A program made the position numbers and the translations under genes. The notes beneath the pieces were generated by a model. It saw nothing but the letters and a program-made list of their open reading frames with translations, was not told the DNA's origin and made no database searches. Below are positions 1 to 10,332 of a stretch of DNA of 64,000 nt, piece by piece (within the stretch, counting starts at the first letter, position 1; the number at the start of each line of letters is the position of its first letter). The stretch is from Pseudomonas caspiana (GTDB taxonomy: Bacteria > Pseudomonadota > Gammaproteobacteria > Pseudomonadales > Pseudomonadaceae), in contig NZ_LOHF01000006.1 of NCBI RefSeq assembly GCF_002158995.1, forward strand, positions 159,041-223,040. The letters are read 5' to 3'.

Positions 1-24
1 TTGCGGGCTTTTTCAAGCCCGCAA
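1..24 (-). terminator. Hairpin downstream of clpP
   Basis: A perfect 10-bp inverted repeat (TTGCGGGCTT / AAGCCCGCAA) with a 4-nt loop lies 40 bp past the clpP stop codon. On the minus strand its right arm runs off the window, so a T-tract cannot be checked. It is probably a terminator or attenuator between clpP and the next gene, which in Pseudomonas is usually clpX. Confidence 0.6.
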
Positions 25-64
25 GTGATCAGAGCAACCGACCAACCTTATTTGAGCTGCTTAT

Positions 65-700
65 TTAAGCGGGACGCTGACTGATGACTTCGTCGATCAA
101 GCCGTACTCACGCGCGGCTTCTGCGCTCATGAAGTTATCGCGATTGGTGTCACGCTCGATCTCTTCCAGAGTGTGCCCGCTGTGCTTGGCCATCAGCGTG
201 TTGAGACGCTCACGAATGAAAAGGATTTCCTTGGCATGGATTTCGATATCCGAAGCCTGCCCCTGGAAACCGCCCAATGGCTGGTGAATCATCACGCGCG
301 AATTCGGCAGGCAGAAACGCTTGCCCGGAGCACCAGCGGTCAGCAGGAATGCGCCCATGCTGCACGCTTGACCAATACAGGTAGTCGAAACGTTCGGCTT
401 GATGAACTGCATGGTGTCGTAGATCGACATGCCCGCTGTTACCGAACCGCCCGGCGAGTTGATGTAAAGATGGATATCCTTGTCCGGGTTTTCCGCTTCA
501 AGGAACAGCAGTTGCGCGCAGATCAGGTTGGCCATGTAGTCCTCTACCGGACCGACCAGAAAGATCACTCGCTCCTTGAGAAGGCGCGAATAGATGTCAT
601 AGGCGCGTTCGCCACGGGCGGACTGCTCGATAACCATCGGGACCAGGCCGCCGGCGGCCTGGATGTCAGAGTGCTGCTGAATATAAGAATTGCGGGACAT
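65..700 (-). CDS. clpP: ATP-dependent Clp protease proteolytic subunit ClpP
   Basis: Serine peptidase that forms the two-ring barrel of the ClpXP/ClpAP protease and degrades substrates unfolded by ClpX or ClpA in the cytoplasm. The 211-residue protein has the full ClpP fold signature: nucleophile Ser114 in GQACSMGAF, His139 in MIHQPLGG and Asp188, the usual spacing of the triad. The start at MSRNSYIQ is chosen from the usual Pseudomonas ClpP N-terminus. An in-frame ATG three codons upstream (position 709) sits closer to a GGGAG ribosome site, so that start is also possible. The first residues are a cleaved propeptide in this family. It lies directly after tig, the usual tig-clpP-clpX order. 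Confidence 0.97.
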   Translation of the reverse strand: MSRNSYIQQHSDIQAAGGLVPMVIEQSARGERAYDIYSRLLKERVIFLVGPVEDYMANLICAQLLFLEAENPDKDIHLYINSPGGSVTAGMSIYDTMQFIKPNVSTTCIGQACSMGAFLLTAGAPGKRFCLPNSRVMIHQPLGGFQGQASDIEIHAKEILFIRERLNTLMAKHSGHTLEEIERDTNRDNFMSAEAAREYGLIDEVISQRPA

Positions 701-740
701 GTCTCGCATTCACTCCCAAATAGTCATTTCTTGAATACGC

Positions 741-766
741 ACAAGCCAGCGCGAAGGCTGGCTTGT
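741..766 (-). other. Hairpin between tig and clpP
   Basis: A perfect 10-bp inverted repeat (ACAAGCCAGC / GCTGGCTTGT, 6-nt loop) lies between the tig stop and the clpP start. No T-run follows on the minus strand, so it is more likely a processing, attenuation or mRNA-stability element than a full terminator. Confidence 0.5.
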
Positions 767-791
767 AGGTGTTTTCTAGCGAAAAAACAAA

Positions 792-2102
792 TCAGTCGGC
801 TTGTGGAGCTTCCACCGGCTTGACTGCTTCTTCGTAGGAGACCGACTTCTCGGTCACGCTAGCCTTCTGCAAAACAGTATCCACAACTTGCTCTTCAAGC
901 ACAACCGAACGCACTTCGTTCATTTGCTGGTCGTTCTTGTAGTACCAGGCAACGACTTGCTCAGGCTCTTGATAAGCAGAAGCCATTTCCTGAATCATCT
1001 CGCGAACGCGGGCGTCATCAGGCTTGAGGTCGAACTGCTTGACCACTTCAGCAACGATCAGACCCAGCTCAACGCGACGCTTGGCTTGCTCTTCGAACAG
1101 CTCGGCCGGCAGTTGATCAGGCTTGATGTTGCCACCAAACTGCTGAACAGCTTGAACGCGCAGACGATTTACTTCGTTTTCCAGCAAGGCTTTTGGCACT
1201 TCGATCGGGTTGGCGGCCAGCAAGCCGTCCATTACCTGATTCTTGACCTTGGACTTGATGGCCTGACGCAGTTCACGCTCCATGTTCTTGCGAACTTCGG
1301 TGCGGAAACCTTCGATACCGGTTTCCTTGATACCGAACTGCTTGAAGAACTCTTCGTTCAGCTCAGGCAGCTTAGGCTCCGAAACCGTGTTGACGGTAAC
1401 GGTGAACTCGGCAGATTTACCCGCCAGTTCGAGGTTCTGATAGTCTTCCGGGAAAGTCAGGTTAAGAACGCGCTCTTCGCCAGCCTTGGCGCCAACCAAG
1501 CCGTCTTCGAAGCCAGGGATCATGCGGCCGGAACCCAATACCAGCTGGGTGCCAGTGGCGGAGCCGCCAGCGAATGCTTCGCCGTCAACCTTGCCAACAA
1601 AATCAATGTTCAGCTGGTCTTCGTTCTGGGCAGCACGGTCGGCCACTTCGAAACGAACGTTCTGCTTGCGCAGGATTTCCAGCATGTTGTCCAGATCGGC
1701 ATCAGCCACGTCTGCAGACAGACGCTCAACGGCGATGGACTCGAAACCGGCAACGGTGAATTCCGGGAACACTTCGAAAGTAGCGATGTATTCCAGGTCT
1801 TTGCCTTTTTCAAAGGTCTTTGGCTCTACAGCAGGTGCGCCAGCCGGGTTCAGCTTTTGCTCAACCACAGCTTCATAGAAAGTAGCCTGGATCAAATCAC
1901 CCAGTGCTTCCTGACGCGCGCCGTCTTCATAACGCTGACGGATCACGCTCATAGGCACTTTGCCTGGACGGAAGCCAGGGATCTTGGCTTTACGTGCGGT
2001 CTGCTGCAGACGCTTGTTGACTTCAGTCTCGATGCGTTCGGCAGGCACGCCAATGGTCATGCGGCGCTCAAGAGCGGAAGTATTTTCAACAGAAACTTGC
2101 AT
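792..2102 (-). CDS. tig: Trigger factor (ribosome-associated chaperone)
   Basis: Binds near the ribosomal exit tunnel, shields nascent chains and has peptidyl-prolyl isomerase activity. The 436-residue protein shows the N-terminal ribosome-docking signature GFRPGKVP (residues 43-50), an FKBP-like PPIase domain at about 155-240, and a long helical C-terminal chaperone arm region ending in an acidic tail. Length matches the family. The start at MQVSVENT is chosen because GAGGAAT lies just upstream and because bacterial trigger factors begin MQVSVE; a longer frame reaching 2120 adds MQRGIS but has no ribosome site. It is upstream of clpP on the same strand. Confidence 0.97.
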   Translation of the reverse strand: MQVSVENTSALERRMTIGVPAERIETEVNKRLQQTARKAKIPGFRPGKVPMSVIRQRYEDGARQEALGDLIQATFYEAVVEQKLNPAGAPAVEPKTFEKGKDLEYIATFEVFPEFTVAGFESIAVERLSADVADADLDNMLEILRKQNVRFEVADRAAQNEDQLNIDFVGKVDGEAFAGGSATGTQLVLGSGRMIPGFEDGLVGAKAGEERVLNLTFPEDYQNLELAGKSAEFTVTVNTVSEPKLPELNEEFFKQFGIKETGIEGFRTEVRKNMERELRQAIKSKVKNQVMDGLLAANPIEVPKALLENEVNRLRVQAVQQFGGNIKPDQLPAELFEEQAKRRVELGLIVAEVVKQFDLKPDDARVREMIQEMASAYQEPEQVVAWYYKNDQQMNEVRSVVLEEQVVDTVLQKASVTEKSVSYEEAVKPVEAPQAD

Positions 2103-2476
2103 GGATATTCCTCGTTGCACAGACGTTAGCCGGCGTTTCCGACCCCAGAATCAAGGGCATGCATTCTAGTGGGTCAAACTCAAGAAGTCACCCTACTGAA
2201 AAAGGGCGCATATAAAGGAAGGAATCAGACGATCAGCGACTGGCAACCGCAGCTACTCTCGACCGATCGAAACGCGTCTGGCACGGCCCTGCACGAGGCA
2301 TCACGCACCCGGCCTCAGCGTCGACTCCATTCCGCGAAGCACACCCCGCACGACCGACGGCAGCCAGGCTGGCCGATCAGCGAGACGAAAAACAATAATC
2401 CTGAAACAAAAAAAGCCGCACTAGGCGGCTTTTTTCAAACGTCATGACCGCATAGCAGCTGTGACGCGTTTAATCT
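2103..2476. other. Intergenic region, tig promoter side
   Basis: About 370 bases without a supported gene. It holds the upstream region of tig (minus strand) and the terminator of the tRNA cluster at 2408-2435. An open frame at 2169-2447 has Arg/His/Thr-rich, low-complexity translation and no ribosome site, so it is not called. Confidence 0.6.
2408..2435 (-). terminator. Rho-independent terminator of the tRNA cluster
   Basis: A GC stem (AGCCGC / GCGGCT) with a 5-nt loop is followed on the minus strand by a run of seven T residues. It lies just after tRNA-Leu, the last gene of the minus-strand tRNA cluster. The A-run on the other side would let it work in both directions. Confidence 0.8.
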
Positions 2477-2561
2477 TGGTGCGGACGGAGAGACTCGAAC
2501 TCTCACACCTTGCGGCGCTGGAACCTAAATCCAGTGTGTCTACCAATTCCACCACATCCGC
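2477..2561 (-). tRNA. tRNA-Leu (anticodon UAG)
   Basis: An 85-nt class II tRNA with a long variable arm. Read on the minus strand it starts GCGGATGTGGTGG, has the anticodon loop TTTAGGT (anticodon TAG) and the T-arm GAGTTCGAGTCTC, and ends in an encoded CCA. The acceptor stem GCGGATG/CGTCCGC pairs fully if one G-U pair is allowed. It is last in the Arg-His-Leu cluster. Confidence 0.95.
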
Positions 2562-2616
2562 GTACAAGCTTTTAAAGCAAAGGCGCCAGATTATAAGTCT
2601 GGCGCCTTTCTAAATA

Positions 2617-2693
2617 TGGGGTGGACGAAGGGGATCGAACCCTCGACAACGGGAGTCACAATCCCGTGCTCTACCAACTGAGCTACGCCCACC
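2617..2693 (-). tRNA. tRNA-His (anticodon GUG)
   Basis: Minus-strand cloverleaf with anticodon GTG in the loop TTGTGAC, T-arm GGGTTCGATCCCC and encoded CCA. The extra 5' G (G-1) opposite C73, the identity element of tRNA-His, is encoded at position 2693. Confidence 0.95.
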
Positions 2694-2744
2694 ATATTGC
2701 GTGTAACCGTGACATCTTACTTGCACTTGCCAAAGCTGCCTTAA

Positions 2745-2821
2745 TGGCGCACCCGGCAGGACTCGAACCTGCGACCATCCGCTTAGAAGGCGGATGCTCT
2801 ATCCAGCTGAGCTACGGGCAC
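2745..2821 (-). tRNA. tRNA-Arg (anticodon UCU)
   Basis: A 77-nt minus-strand cloverleaf starting GTGCCCGTAGCTCAG, with anticodon loop TTCTAAG (anticodon TCT), T-arm CAGGTTCGAGTCCTG and encoded CCA. It is the first gene of the three-tRNA cluster. Confidence 0.95.
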
Positions 2822-3147
2822 TTATATAATCTGTACTCTTTAACGATTACAAATTAAAAGGCTTTTTAATCACACTGAGCTAAGTAACCGCTCCGCCTGA
2901 TTCAACACCGAACCTCATCTAAACATCGACTTGATTATCAGTGCCAGCTTAACCAGTGCTGGGTTGTACCCGGCAAGTGCGACGAATCTTATAGACGACC
3001 CTAAAGGTCGTCAACTCTTTTTTAGAAAAAAATTCAGTTAGATAAAGGAGTTAGGAGAATATGCAGACCAAGCGCCTTTGCCCCCGCGCGATGACATGCG
3101 AGAATGCGCGCTCTTTTCCGATCCCTCTCGATGGTTAATCACGCGTA
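2822..3147. other. Intergenic region between tRNA-Arg and folD
   Basis: About 325 bases with no supported gene. It must carry the tRNA promoter (minus strand) and the folD promoter (plus strand). A hairpin at 2994-3012 (GACGACC, loop CTAAA, GGTCGTC) is followed on the plus strand by AACTCTTTTTT and looks like a terminator of a plus-strand transcript, but no gene for it was seen. A short unannotated RNA here cannot be excluded. Confidence 0.4.
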
Positions 3148-4002
3148 ATGACTGCAAAACTAATCGACGGCAAAGCGATCGCAGCCAGCCTGCGTCAGCA
3201 GATCGCCAAACGGGTCGCCGAACGTCGCGAGCAAGGCCTGCGCACACCCGGCCTCGCAGTGATTCTGGTGGGTAGCGATCCCGCCTCCCAGGTCTATGTC
3301 TCGCACAAGCGTAAAGACTGTGAAGAAGTCGGCTTTATCTCCCAGGCTTACGACCTGCCTGCGCAGACGTCACAAGCCGAACTGACCGAACTCATCGATC
3401 GCCTTAATGACGATGCGAACATCGACGGCGTATTGTTGCAATTGCCATTGCCTGAACATCTGGATGCCTCTCTGTTGCTGGAGCGCATTCGCCCGGACAA
3501 AGACGTGGATGGCTTCCATCCTTATAACGTCGGTCGTCTGGCCCAGCGCATTCCGCTGCTGCGCCCCTGCACACCCAAAGGCATCATGACCCTGCTGGAA
3601 AGCACCGGTGTCGATCTCTATGGTCTGGATGCAGTCGTGGTGGGCGCGTCCAACATTGTCGGTCGCCCAATGGCCATGGAGCTGTTGCTGGCCGGTTGCA
3701 CCGTAACCGTGACCCATCGTTTCACCAAGGATCTGGCGGGCCATGTTGGCCGTGCTGATCTAGTGGTAGTTGCGGCTGGCAAACCAGGTCTGGTCAAAGG
3801 CGAGTGGATCAAGGAAGGCGCTATCGTGATCGACGTTGGCATCAATCGTCAGGACGACGGCAAGCTGGTGGGTGATGTGGTGTACGAAACCGCCCTGCCC
3901 CGCGCTGGCTGGATCACCCCGGTTCCAGGTGGCGTAGGTCCAATGACTCGCGCCTGCCTGCTCGAAAACACCCTGTACGCAGCAGAGACCCTGCACGGCT
4001 GA
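3148..4002 (+). CDS. folD: Bifunctional methylenetetrahydrofolate dehydrogenase / methenyltetrahydrofolate cyclohydrolase FolD
   Basis: Interconverts 5,10-methylene-THF, 5,10-methenyl-THF and 10-formyl-THF with NADP+, supplying one-carbon units for purines and formyl-Met-tRNA. The 284-residue protein has the family's usual length, the catalytic Lys54 in YVSHKRKD, the substrate motif LQLPLP, the nucleotide-binding region [13 protein letters not shown], and the C-terminal signature [11 protein letters not shown]. The start at [12 protein letters not shown] fits the family N-terminus; the ribosome site is weak. It is transcribed alone and ends at a strong bidirectional terminator facing the ABC-transporter operon. 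Confidence 0.97.
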   Translation: MTAKLIDGKAIAASLRQQIAKRVAERREQGLRTPGLAVILVGSDPASQVYVSHKRKDCEEVGFISQAYDLPAQTSQAELTELIDRLNDDANIDGVLLQLPLPEHLDASLLLERIRPDKDVDGFHPYNVGRLAQRIPLLRPCTPKGIMTLLESTGVDLYGLDAVVVGASNIVGRPMAMELLLAGCTVTVTHRFTKDLAGHVGRADLVVVAAGKPGLVKGEWIKEGAIVIDVGINRQDDGKLVGDVVYETALPRAGWITPVPGGVGPMTRACLLENTLYAAETLHG

Positions 4003-4024
4003 TCGTCGTGGCATGCGGTAAATG

Positions 4025-4053
4025 AAAACGGCACCCCAAAGGGTGCCGTTTTT
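4025..4053. terminator. Bidirectional terminator between folD and the ABC operon
   Basis: A perfect 12-bp inverted repeat (AAAACGGCACCC / GGGTGCCGTTTT) with loop CAAA, flanked by A and T runs, lies between the convergent folD and glpV-like genes. It would end transcription from both sides. Confidence 0.9.
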
Positions 4054-4068
4054 CATTGCGCAGAGGCC

Positions 4069-5841
4069 TTACTTCTTGGCCGCTTCCCAGCTTTTCAGCA
4101 AATCAGAATAAGCGATGGTTTCGCCCTTCGGCTTTTCATTGGCCAGCTTGCGTTGTGGAGCAAGGAACTTGCCGCCACTTTGCTCGGCTTTGGTGTACCA
4201 CTCTTCGGCCGAGGTTTCCGGGTTCATCTTAGGCGCGCACTTGCTGGCGTCCTGAACCTTGGAGCGCTCGATACGCGTCATGATCGCATCCTGATCCTTG
4301 GCCAGACCGTCCAGTGCCTGCTGCGCGGTTTTCTCTCCGGTTACAGCCTCGGCGACGTGACTCCACCACAGCTGCGCCAGTTTCGGATAATCCGGCACGT
4401 TGGTCCCGGTAGGCGACCATTGAACACGGGCCGGGCTTCGGTAGAACTCTACGAGACCACCGAGTTTGGGCGCCAGAGCGGTCATTTCCTTGGAATTGAT
4501 GTCCGACTCACGAATCGGCGTCAGGCCCACGATGGTTTTCTTCAGGGATACGCTTTTCGACGTCACGAACTGCGCGTAGAGCCAGGCAGCCAGACGTTTT
4601 TTCTCGTCGGAAGATTTGAGGAAGGTCCAGGAACCCACGTCCTGATAACCCAGCTTCATGCCTTCTTTCCAGTACGGGCCTTTTGGTGAAGGCGCCATAC
4701 GCCATTTTGGCGTGCCATCGGCGTTCATGACCGGCAGACCCGCTTTGGTCATGTCAGCGGTGAAAGCGGTGTACCAGAAAATCTGCTGAGCAACGTTACC
4801 TTGCGAAGGCACCGGCCCGGACTCGGAGAACGTCATGCCGGCCGCTTCAGGCGGCGCGTAGGCCTTGAGCCAGTCGATATATTTCTGGGTAGCAAACACC
4901 GCCGCCGGCCCGTTGGTATCGCCGCCGCGAGTAATGCTGGAACCGACCGGGTGGCAGTCTTCTACGCGAATACCCCACTCATCCACCGGCAGACCGTTTG
5001 GCAAGCCCTTGTCGCCGCTGCCCGCCATGGAGAACCAGGCATCGGTGAAGCGCCAGCCCAGGGACGGATCTTTTTTGCCGTAGTCCATGTGGCCGTAGAC
5101 TTTCTTGCCGTCGATTTCTTTCACGTCTTCGCTGAAGAACTTGGCGATGTCTTCATAAGCCGACCAGTTCACCGGGACGCCCAGCTCGTAGCCGTACTTG
5201 GCTTTGAATTTTTCTTTCAGGTCTGCGCGATCGAACCAGTCAGCGCGGAACCAGTACAGGTTGGCAAACTGCTGATCGGGCAGTTGATACAGCTTGCCGT
5301 CCGGCGCAGTGGTGAACGAGGTGCCGATGAAGTCTTTGAGGTCCAGCGTCGGCGAAGTGACCTTGCTGCCTTCCGGGCTTGCCATCAGGTCTGTCAGCGA
5401 CATCGCCTTGCCGTATCGGAAGTGGGTACCGATCAAGTCGGAATCATTCACCCAGCCGTCATAAATGCTTTTGTCGGACTGCATGGCGGTTTGCAGCTTT
5501 TCAATCACGTCACCTTCTTGCAGCAAGTCATGGGTGAGCTTGATGCCGGTGATTTCGGTGAAAGCCTTGGCCAGGGTTTTCGATTCGTACTCGTGGGTGG
5601 TCAAGGTTTCGGAAACTACCTTGATGTCCATGCCGCGGAACGGCTCGGCAGCTTTGATGAACCACTCCAGCTCTTTCAATTGTTCGGCATCGGAAAGCGT
5701 GCTTGGTTTGAACTCGCTAGCCGCCCACTTCTTGGCCGCATCCTGGTACTGATCCGCCCATGCCGAAACGCTCAATCCGCTGAGCATCACCATTGTCGCC
5801 AGCGTCACGCTATGTCGTAGCTTGTTTTTCTTATTGAACAT
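4069..5841 (-). CDS. glpV: ABC transporter substrate-binding protein, glycerol-type (GlpV-like)
   Basis: Periplasmic binding protein of an importer that resembles the GlpSTPQUV glycerol transporter described in Rhizobium leguminosarum. The 590-residue protein is larger than typical sugar-binding proteins. It has a signal peptide (basic MFNKKNKLRH, a hydrophobic stretch, cleavage after SAWA) and a bacterial extracellular solute-binding protein fold with many Trp and Tyr residues that could line a polyol site. The start at MFNKK is set by GGAGGT just upstream; a GTG two codons earlier overlaps that ribosome site. It is the last gene of the operon, after an 84-bp gap, and its leader carries AACAACA, a partial Crc-type motif. 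Glycerol as substrate is inferred from the operon composition. Confidence 0.8.
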   Translation of the reverse strand: MFNKKNKLRHSVTLATMVMLSGLSVSAWADQYQDAAKKWAASEFKPSTLSDAEQLKELEWFIKAAEPFRGMDIKVVSETLTTHEYESKTLAKAFTEITGIKLTHDLLQEGDVIEKLQTAMQSDKSIYDGWVNDSDLIGTHFRYGKAMSLTDLMASPEGSKVTSPTLDLKDFIGTSFTTAPDGKLYQLPDQQFANLYWFRADWFDRADLKEKFKAKYGYELGVPVNWSAYEDIAKFFSEDVKEIDGKKVYGHMDYGKKDPSLGWRFTDAWFSMAGSGDKGLPNGLPVDEWGIRVEDCHPVGSSITRGGDTNGPAAVFATQKYIDWLKAYAPPEAAGMTFSESGPVPSQGNVAQQIFWYTAFTADMTKAGLPVMNADGTPKWRMAPSPKGPYWKEGMKLGYQDVGSWTFLKSSDEKKRLAAWLYAQFVTSKSVSLKKTIVGLTPIRESDINSKEMTALAPKLGGLVEFYRSPARVQWSPTGTNVPDYPKLAQLWWSHVAEAVTGEKTAQQALDGLAKDQDAIMTRIERSKVQDASKCAPKMNPETSAEEWYTKAEQSGGKFLAPQRKLANEKPKGETIAYSDLLKSWEAAKK

Positions 5842-5925
5842 AGACACCTCCAGTGTTGTTTCTTATGTAGTCCCGCTTCGAATACTGCCTACCGGATCAG
5901 CCTGGTATTTGCGCCCATCCGCTCT

Positions 5926-6198
5926 CTAACCCCACCGCATTACTATCAGGAGCCACAACAGAGAAATCCCTGAAGCGACCCAGATACTCCAGTCGGTTGC
6001 GCCAATCACCAGCAGATGCAGATAAGCGCTACCCAACAGCCCAATGAACAGTCGGTCACCACGGGTGGTGGCAATCGGCAGAAAACCACGACGCTCAATA
6101 CTGGCCGAGCGCAATTCCCACACCGTCATCCCAGCCAACAGCAATGCAATGCTGCCGAAGAAGATCGCGGTGGGCAGTGTCCATGACATCCACTCCAT
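5926..6198 (-). CDS. glpU: Small membrane protein of the glycerol-type ABC importer (DUF2160, GlpU-like)
   Basis: A 90-residue integral membrane protein with about three hydrophobic segments (residues 8-27, 45-65 and 68-87) and a basic loop SIERRGFLP between the first two. Small proteins of this type (DUF2160) occur between permease and binding-protein genes in GlpSTPQUV-like operons. Their molecular role is not established; an accessory subunit of the permease is the likely role. The ribosome site GGAGTCG precedes the ATG. It is 11 bp after the glpQ-like stop, so it is co-transcribed. Confidence 0.75.
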   Translation of the reverse strand: MEWMSWTLPTAIFFGSIALLLAGMTVWELRSASIERRGFLPIATTRGDRLFIGLLGSAYLHLLVIGATDWSIWVASGISLLWLLIVMRWG

Positions 6199-6209
6199 TT
6201 TTCGACTCC

Positions 6210-7010
<801 letters not shown>

Positions 7011-7020
7011 GTCCGCCTCC

Positions 7021-7879
<859 letters not shown>

Positions 7880-7887
<8 letters not shown>

Positions 7888-8980
7888 GGCCTGACTCCAG
7901 CAAGTAATCGTCGGCATAGACCATCAACCACTGACCCGGAAAGCTGATCCAGGCCTGGCCCACGGGCACCGCTTTGTCTTCCTGCAGCCGCACCTTCAAG
8001 GCTTGCCCGGCCAGGCGCAGGGTCAGAATCTTATAGGTGCCCAAGTCTTCAACGTGACTGACTTCAGCGCATAGCGCGTCATCCACCGGTCCGTCCCAGA
8101 CATGCACAAACTCCGGACGTATGCCGACCTTCAGGCTGCTCCACTTTTTCTCGGCGATAAGCTGCTGCATTGATTCGGGCAGCGGTAAATGCACATCGCC
8201 AAAGCCCACGCCGCCGGCTTGAGGAGTGACCTCAATGAGATTCATGCCAGGGCTGCCGATGAAGTAACCAACAAAGGTGTGACGTGGTTTCTCGAACAGC
8301 TCTCGCGGAGTGCCGAACTGGACAATCGCGCCGCCATACATAACGGCGATCTTGTCGGCGAAGGTCGAAGCTTCCAGTTGATCGTGGGTGACGTAGACCA
8401 TGGTGATGTTGAACTGCTCGTGAATCTGCTTGAGCTTGCGCCGCAGCTTCCACTTCAGGTGCGGGTCGATCACGGTTAGCGGCTCGTCAAACAGAATGGC
8501 CGACACGTCATCCCGCACCAGACCACGGCCCATGGAGACTTTCTGCTTTTCATCAGCGGTGAGGTTGCGGGCCTTTTTCTTCAGTAACGGCTGCAGGTCC
8601 AGCACGTCGGCGATTTCATGAACCTTGGTTTGAATCCGTTTCTCGTCCATGCCCTGATTGCGCAGGGGAAAAGCGAGATTGTCGTACACCGTCATGGTGT
8701 CGTAGACCACCGGAAACTGAAAAACCTGAGCGATGTTGCGCTGCTCCGGCGACAGGTCGTTGACCACTTTGGAGTCAAACAACACCTGCCCCTCTGAAGG
8801 GCTCAACAGCCCGGAGATGACGTTCAGCAATGTCGACTTTCCACACCCGGAAGGCCCCAGCAGCGCATACGCCCCGCCCTGCTCCCAGATATGACTCATC
8901 TCGCGAATCGCATAATCCTCTGGCCCGTTCGGATGTTTGCTATAGCTGTGTGCGAGGTTTTGCAGTCGGATCTCGGCCAT
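7880..8980 (-). CDS. glpT: ABC transporter ATP-binding protein with degenerate signature motif (GlpT-like)
   Basis: One of two nucleotide-binding subunits of the glycerol-type importer, 366 residues with a C-terminal TOBE/OB-type region. Walker A is GPSGCGKST (42-50), the Q-loop is Gln88, Walker B is AILFDEP (161-167) and the H-loop His199 is in YVTHDQ. Where other subunits have LSGGQ, it reads LTADE (140-144), so the signature motif is lost. The partner GlpS-like subunit has the signature but lacks the H-loop His. The two would therefore form one canonical and one degenerate ATP site. Its start overlaps the upstream stop by one base (TGATG). Confidence 0.85.
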
Positions 8981-10074
8981 CAGGCAACCCTCGCCATACG
9001 CAAGCCGGGTGCCTGGATCAGGCGACCTTGCTCATCGAACACAAATAATTTGTGGGTCGGGATATACACCCGGATCGAAGCATCGACGTCGTAGGCATGT
9101 ACCCCTGGAAGGTGCAGAACCAGCGGAAAATGTTCGTTACGCACATGCAGAAAGGTTTCCGAGCCGCTGATTTCCGCCAGTTCCACGGTCACCGCCAGCT
9201 CAAGGTCATCGTCGTTTGACGGCACCAGACTCAGATGGCTGGGCCGCACGCCAAAGCGGTAATTGCCGTCGCCGATCTTGCGCAGATCAACGTTGAGGGG
9301 GAAATGCACGAAGTTGGCAAAACTGACTTCACTACCCTGAATGCGCCCGGGCATCAAATTGATTGGCGGCTCGGAGAACAACTCGGCCGCCAGCACGGTT
9401 TGCGGCTGGTGATAGACCTCAGGCGTACGACCGCTCTGAATCACCCGGCCTTCATGCAACACCGTGGTCGTGCCGCCCAGTGCCAGTGCCTCGTTAGGCT
9501 CGGTGGTGGCGTAAATGGCGATGGTGTGACGGGCTTCGAACAGCTCGCGCATTTCCTGGCGCAGCTCTTCGCGCAGCTTGTAGTCGAGGTTGACCAGCGG
9601 CTCATCGAACAGAATCAGGTCGGCATCCTTGACCAGCGCGCGGGCCATGGCCGTGCGTTGCTGCTGACCGCCGGACAATTCCAATGGATAACGGGTCAGA
9701 AACTTTTCGATGCGCAGCATCTTCGCGGTTTCCAGCACTTTGCTCTGGATCACGTCAGCGGCCACACCGGCCTGCCGCAATGGCGAAGCGATGTTCTCAA
9801 AGACGGTCATGCTCGGGTAATTGATGAACTGCTGATACACCATCGACACATTGCGATGGCGAACGGCCGTCTGCGTGACGTCCTTGCCGTTCATCAGGAT
9901 GCGACCGCGATCAGGCTTGTCGAGCCCGGCCATCAGCCGCATCAAACTGGTCTTGCCAGACAGCGTGCGGCCCAGCAAGACGTTGAAAGAACCGGGTTCG
10001 AAACTCAACGAAGCGTCATCGATCCAGGTTTGGCCGTCGACCACACGGCTGACGTGCTCCAGCGTTAAAGACAT
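8980..10074 (-). CDS. glpS: ABC transporter ATP-binding protein lacking the H-loop histidine (GlpS-like)
   Basis: First gene of the importer operon, 364 residues: an ATPase domain followed by a TOBE-like regulatory domain. Walker A is GRTLSGKT (35-42), the Q-loop is YQQ (80-82), the signature LSGGQQQR (133-140) is intact and Walker B is LILFDEP (153-159). The H-loop, normally VTHDQ, reads ATTEP, with Thr191 in place of the switch histidine. It is transcribed from a sigma-54-type promoter about 60 bp upstream, and its leader carries AATAAGAA, a Crc/Hfq-type motif, some 20 nt before the ATG. An AAGGGC ribosome site precedes the start. Confidence 0.85.
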   Translation of the reverse strand: MSLTLEHVSRVVDGQTWIDDASLSFEPGSFNVLLGRTLSGKTSLMRLMAGLDKPDRGRILMNGKDVTQTAVRHRNVSMVYQQFINYPSMTVFENIASPLRQAGVAADVIQSKVLETAKMLRIEKFLTRYPLELSGGQQQRTAMARALVKDADLILFDEPLVNLDYKLREELRQEMRELFEARHTIAIYATTEPNEALALGGTTTVLHEGRVIQSGRTPEVYHQPQTVLAAELFSEPPINLMPGRIQGSEVSFANFVHFPLNVDLRKIGDGNYRFGVRPSHLSLVPSNDDDLELAVTVELAEISGSETFLHVRNEHFPLVLHLPGVHAYDVDASIRVYIPTHKLFVFDEQGRLIQAPGLRMARVA

Positions 10075-10094
10075 GGCTTGCCCTTTTTTGTCAG

Positions 10095-10102
10095 TTCTTA
10101 TT
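10095..10102 (-). promoter_or_regulatory. AANAANAA (Crc/Hfq-type) motif in the glpS leader
   Basis: On the minus strand the leader of the importer operon reads AATAAGAA about 20 nt before the glpS start codon. This matches the AANAANAA consensus bound by Hfq with Crc in Pseudomonas for catabolite repression. The regulator's leader carries a longer version. Confidence 0.55.
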
Positions 10103-10132
10103 CAGGGTGTGCGCGAATTCTTGTCAGGAGAT

Positions 10133-10149
10133 AGCGACAATCGTGCCAA
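10133..10149 (-). promoter_or_regulatory. Sigma-54 (-24/-12) promoter of the glycerol-type ABC operon
   Basis: On the minus strand the sequence is TTGGCACGATTGTCGCT. It has the invariant GG and GC exactly 10 bp apart and matches the consensus TGGCACG-N4-TTGC(A/T) at all but one position. It lies about 60 bp before the glpS start, so transcription would begin near 10122. The divergent gene encodes a sigma-54 activator, which supports the assignment. Confidence 0.85.
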
Positions 10150-10222
10150 ACCGGGGATTGCTGCACACAGGCGCGAAATAGAGCCTCGGTTCGATATCAC
10201 GAGGCTAATCGGCGTTCGGTGC

Positions 10223-10281
10223 TGAACAAAAGTGAACAGTAAAAACTGAACACTTGAACAACTGAACATTGACTTTGAACA
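10223..10281. repeat. Six TGAACA repeats, candidate activator binding sites
   Basis: TGAACA occurs at 10223, 10233, 10247, 10255, 10263 and 10276, all in the same orientation within 59 bp. The cluster lies about 75-130 bp upstream of the sigma-54 promoter, the usual distance for enhancer sites of a bacterial enhancer-binding protein. It is probably the binding region of the divergent AcoR-like activator, or its own promoter control. Confidence 0.5.
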
Positions 10282-10304
10282 ATCCTGAGCGACACTGGAT
10301 GCAC

Positions 10305-10326
10305 GCACGGGATTGGACGCCCGTGC
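10305..10326. repeat. Inverted repeat upstream of the AcoR-like regulator
   Basis: A 7-bp inverted repeat GCACGGG / CCCGTGC with an 8-nt spacer (ATTGGACG) lies 40 bp before the regulator start. It may be an operator or a leader hairpin next to the A-rich Crc-type motif. Confidence 0.45.
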
Positions 10327-10332
10327 CAGATC

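Noticed and set aside
801..2129. 442-codon open frame antisense to tig, and a similar 499-codon frame antisense to glnS (13954-15453)
   Set aside because: Both lie fully opposite well-identified genes, have Leu/His/Arg-biased translations with no domain, and are expected in GC-rich coding DNA.
2169..2447. 92-codon open frame between tig and the tRNA cluster
   Set aside because: No ribosome site, low-complexity translation, and it runs through the tRNA terminator.
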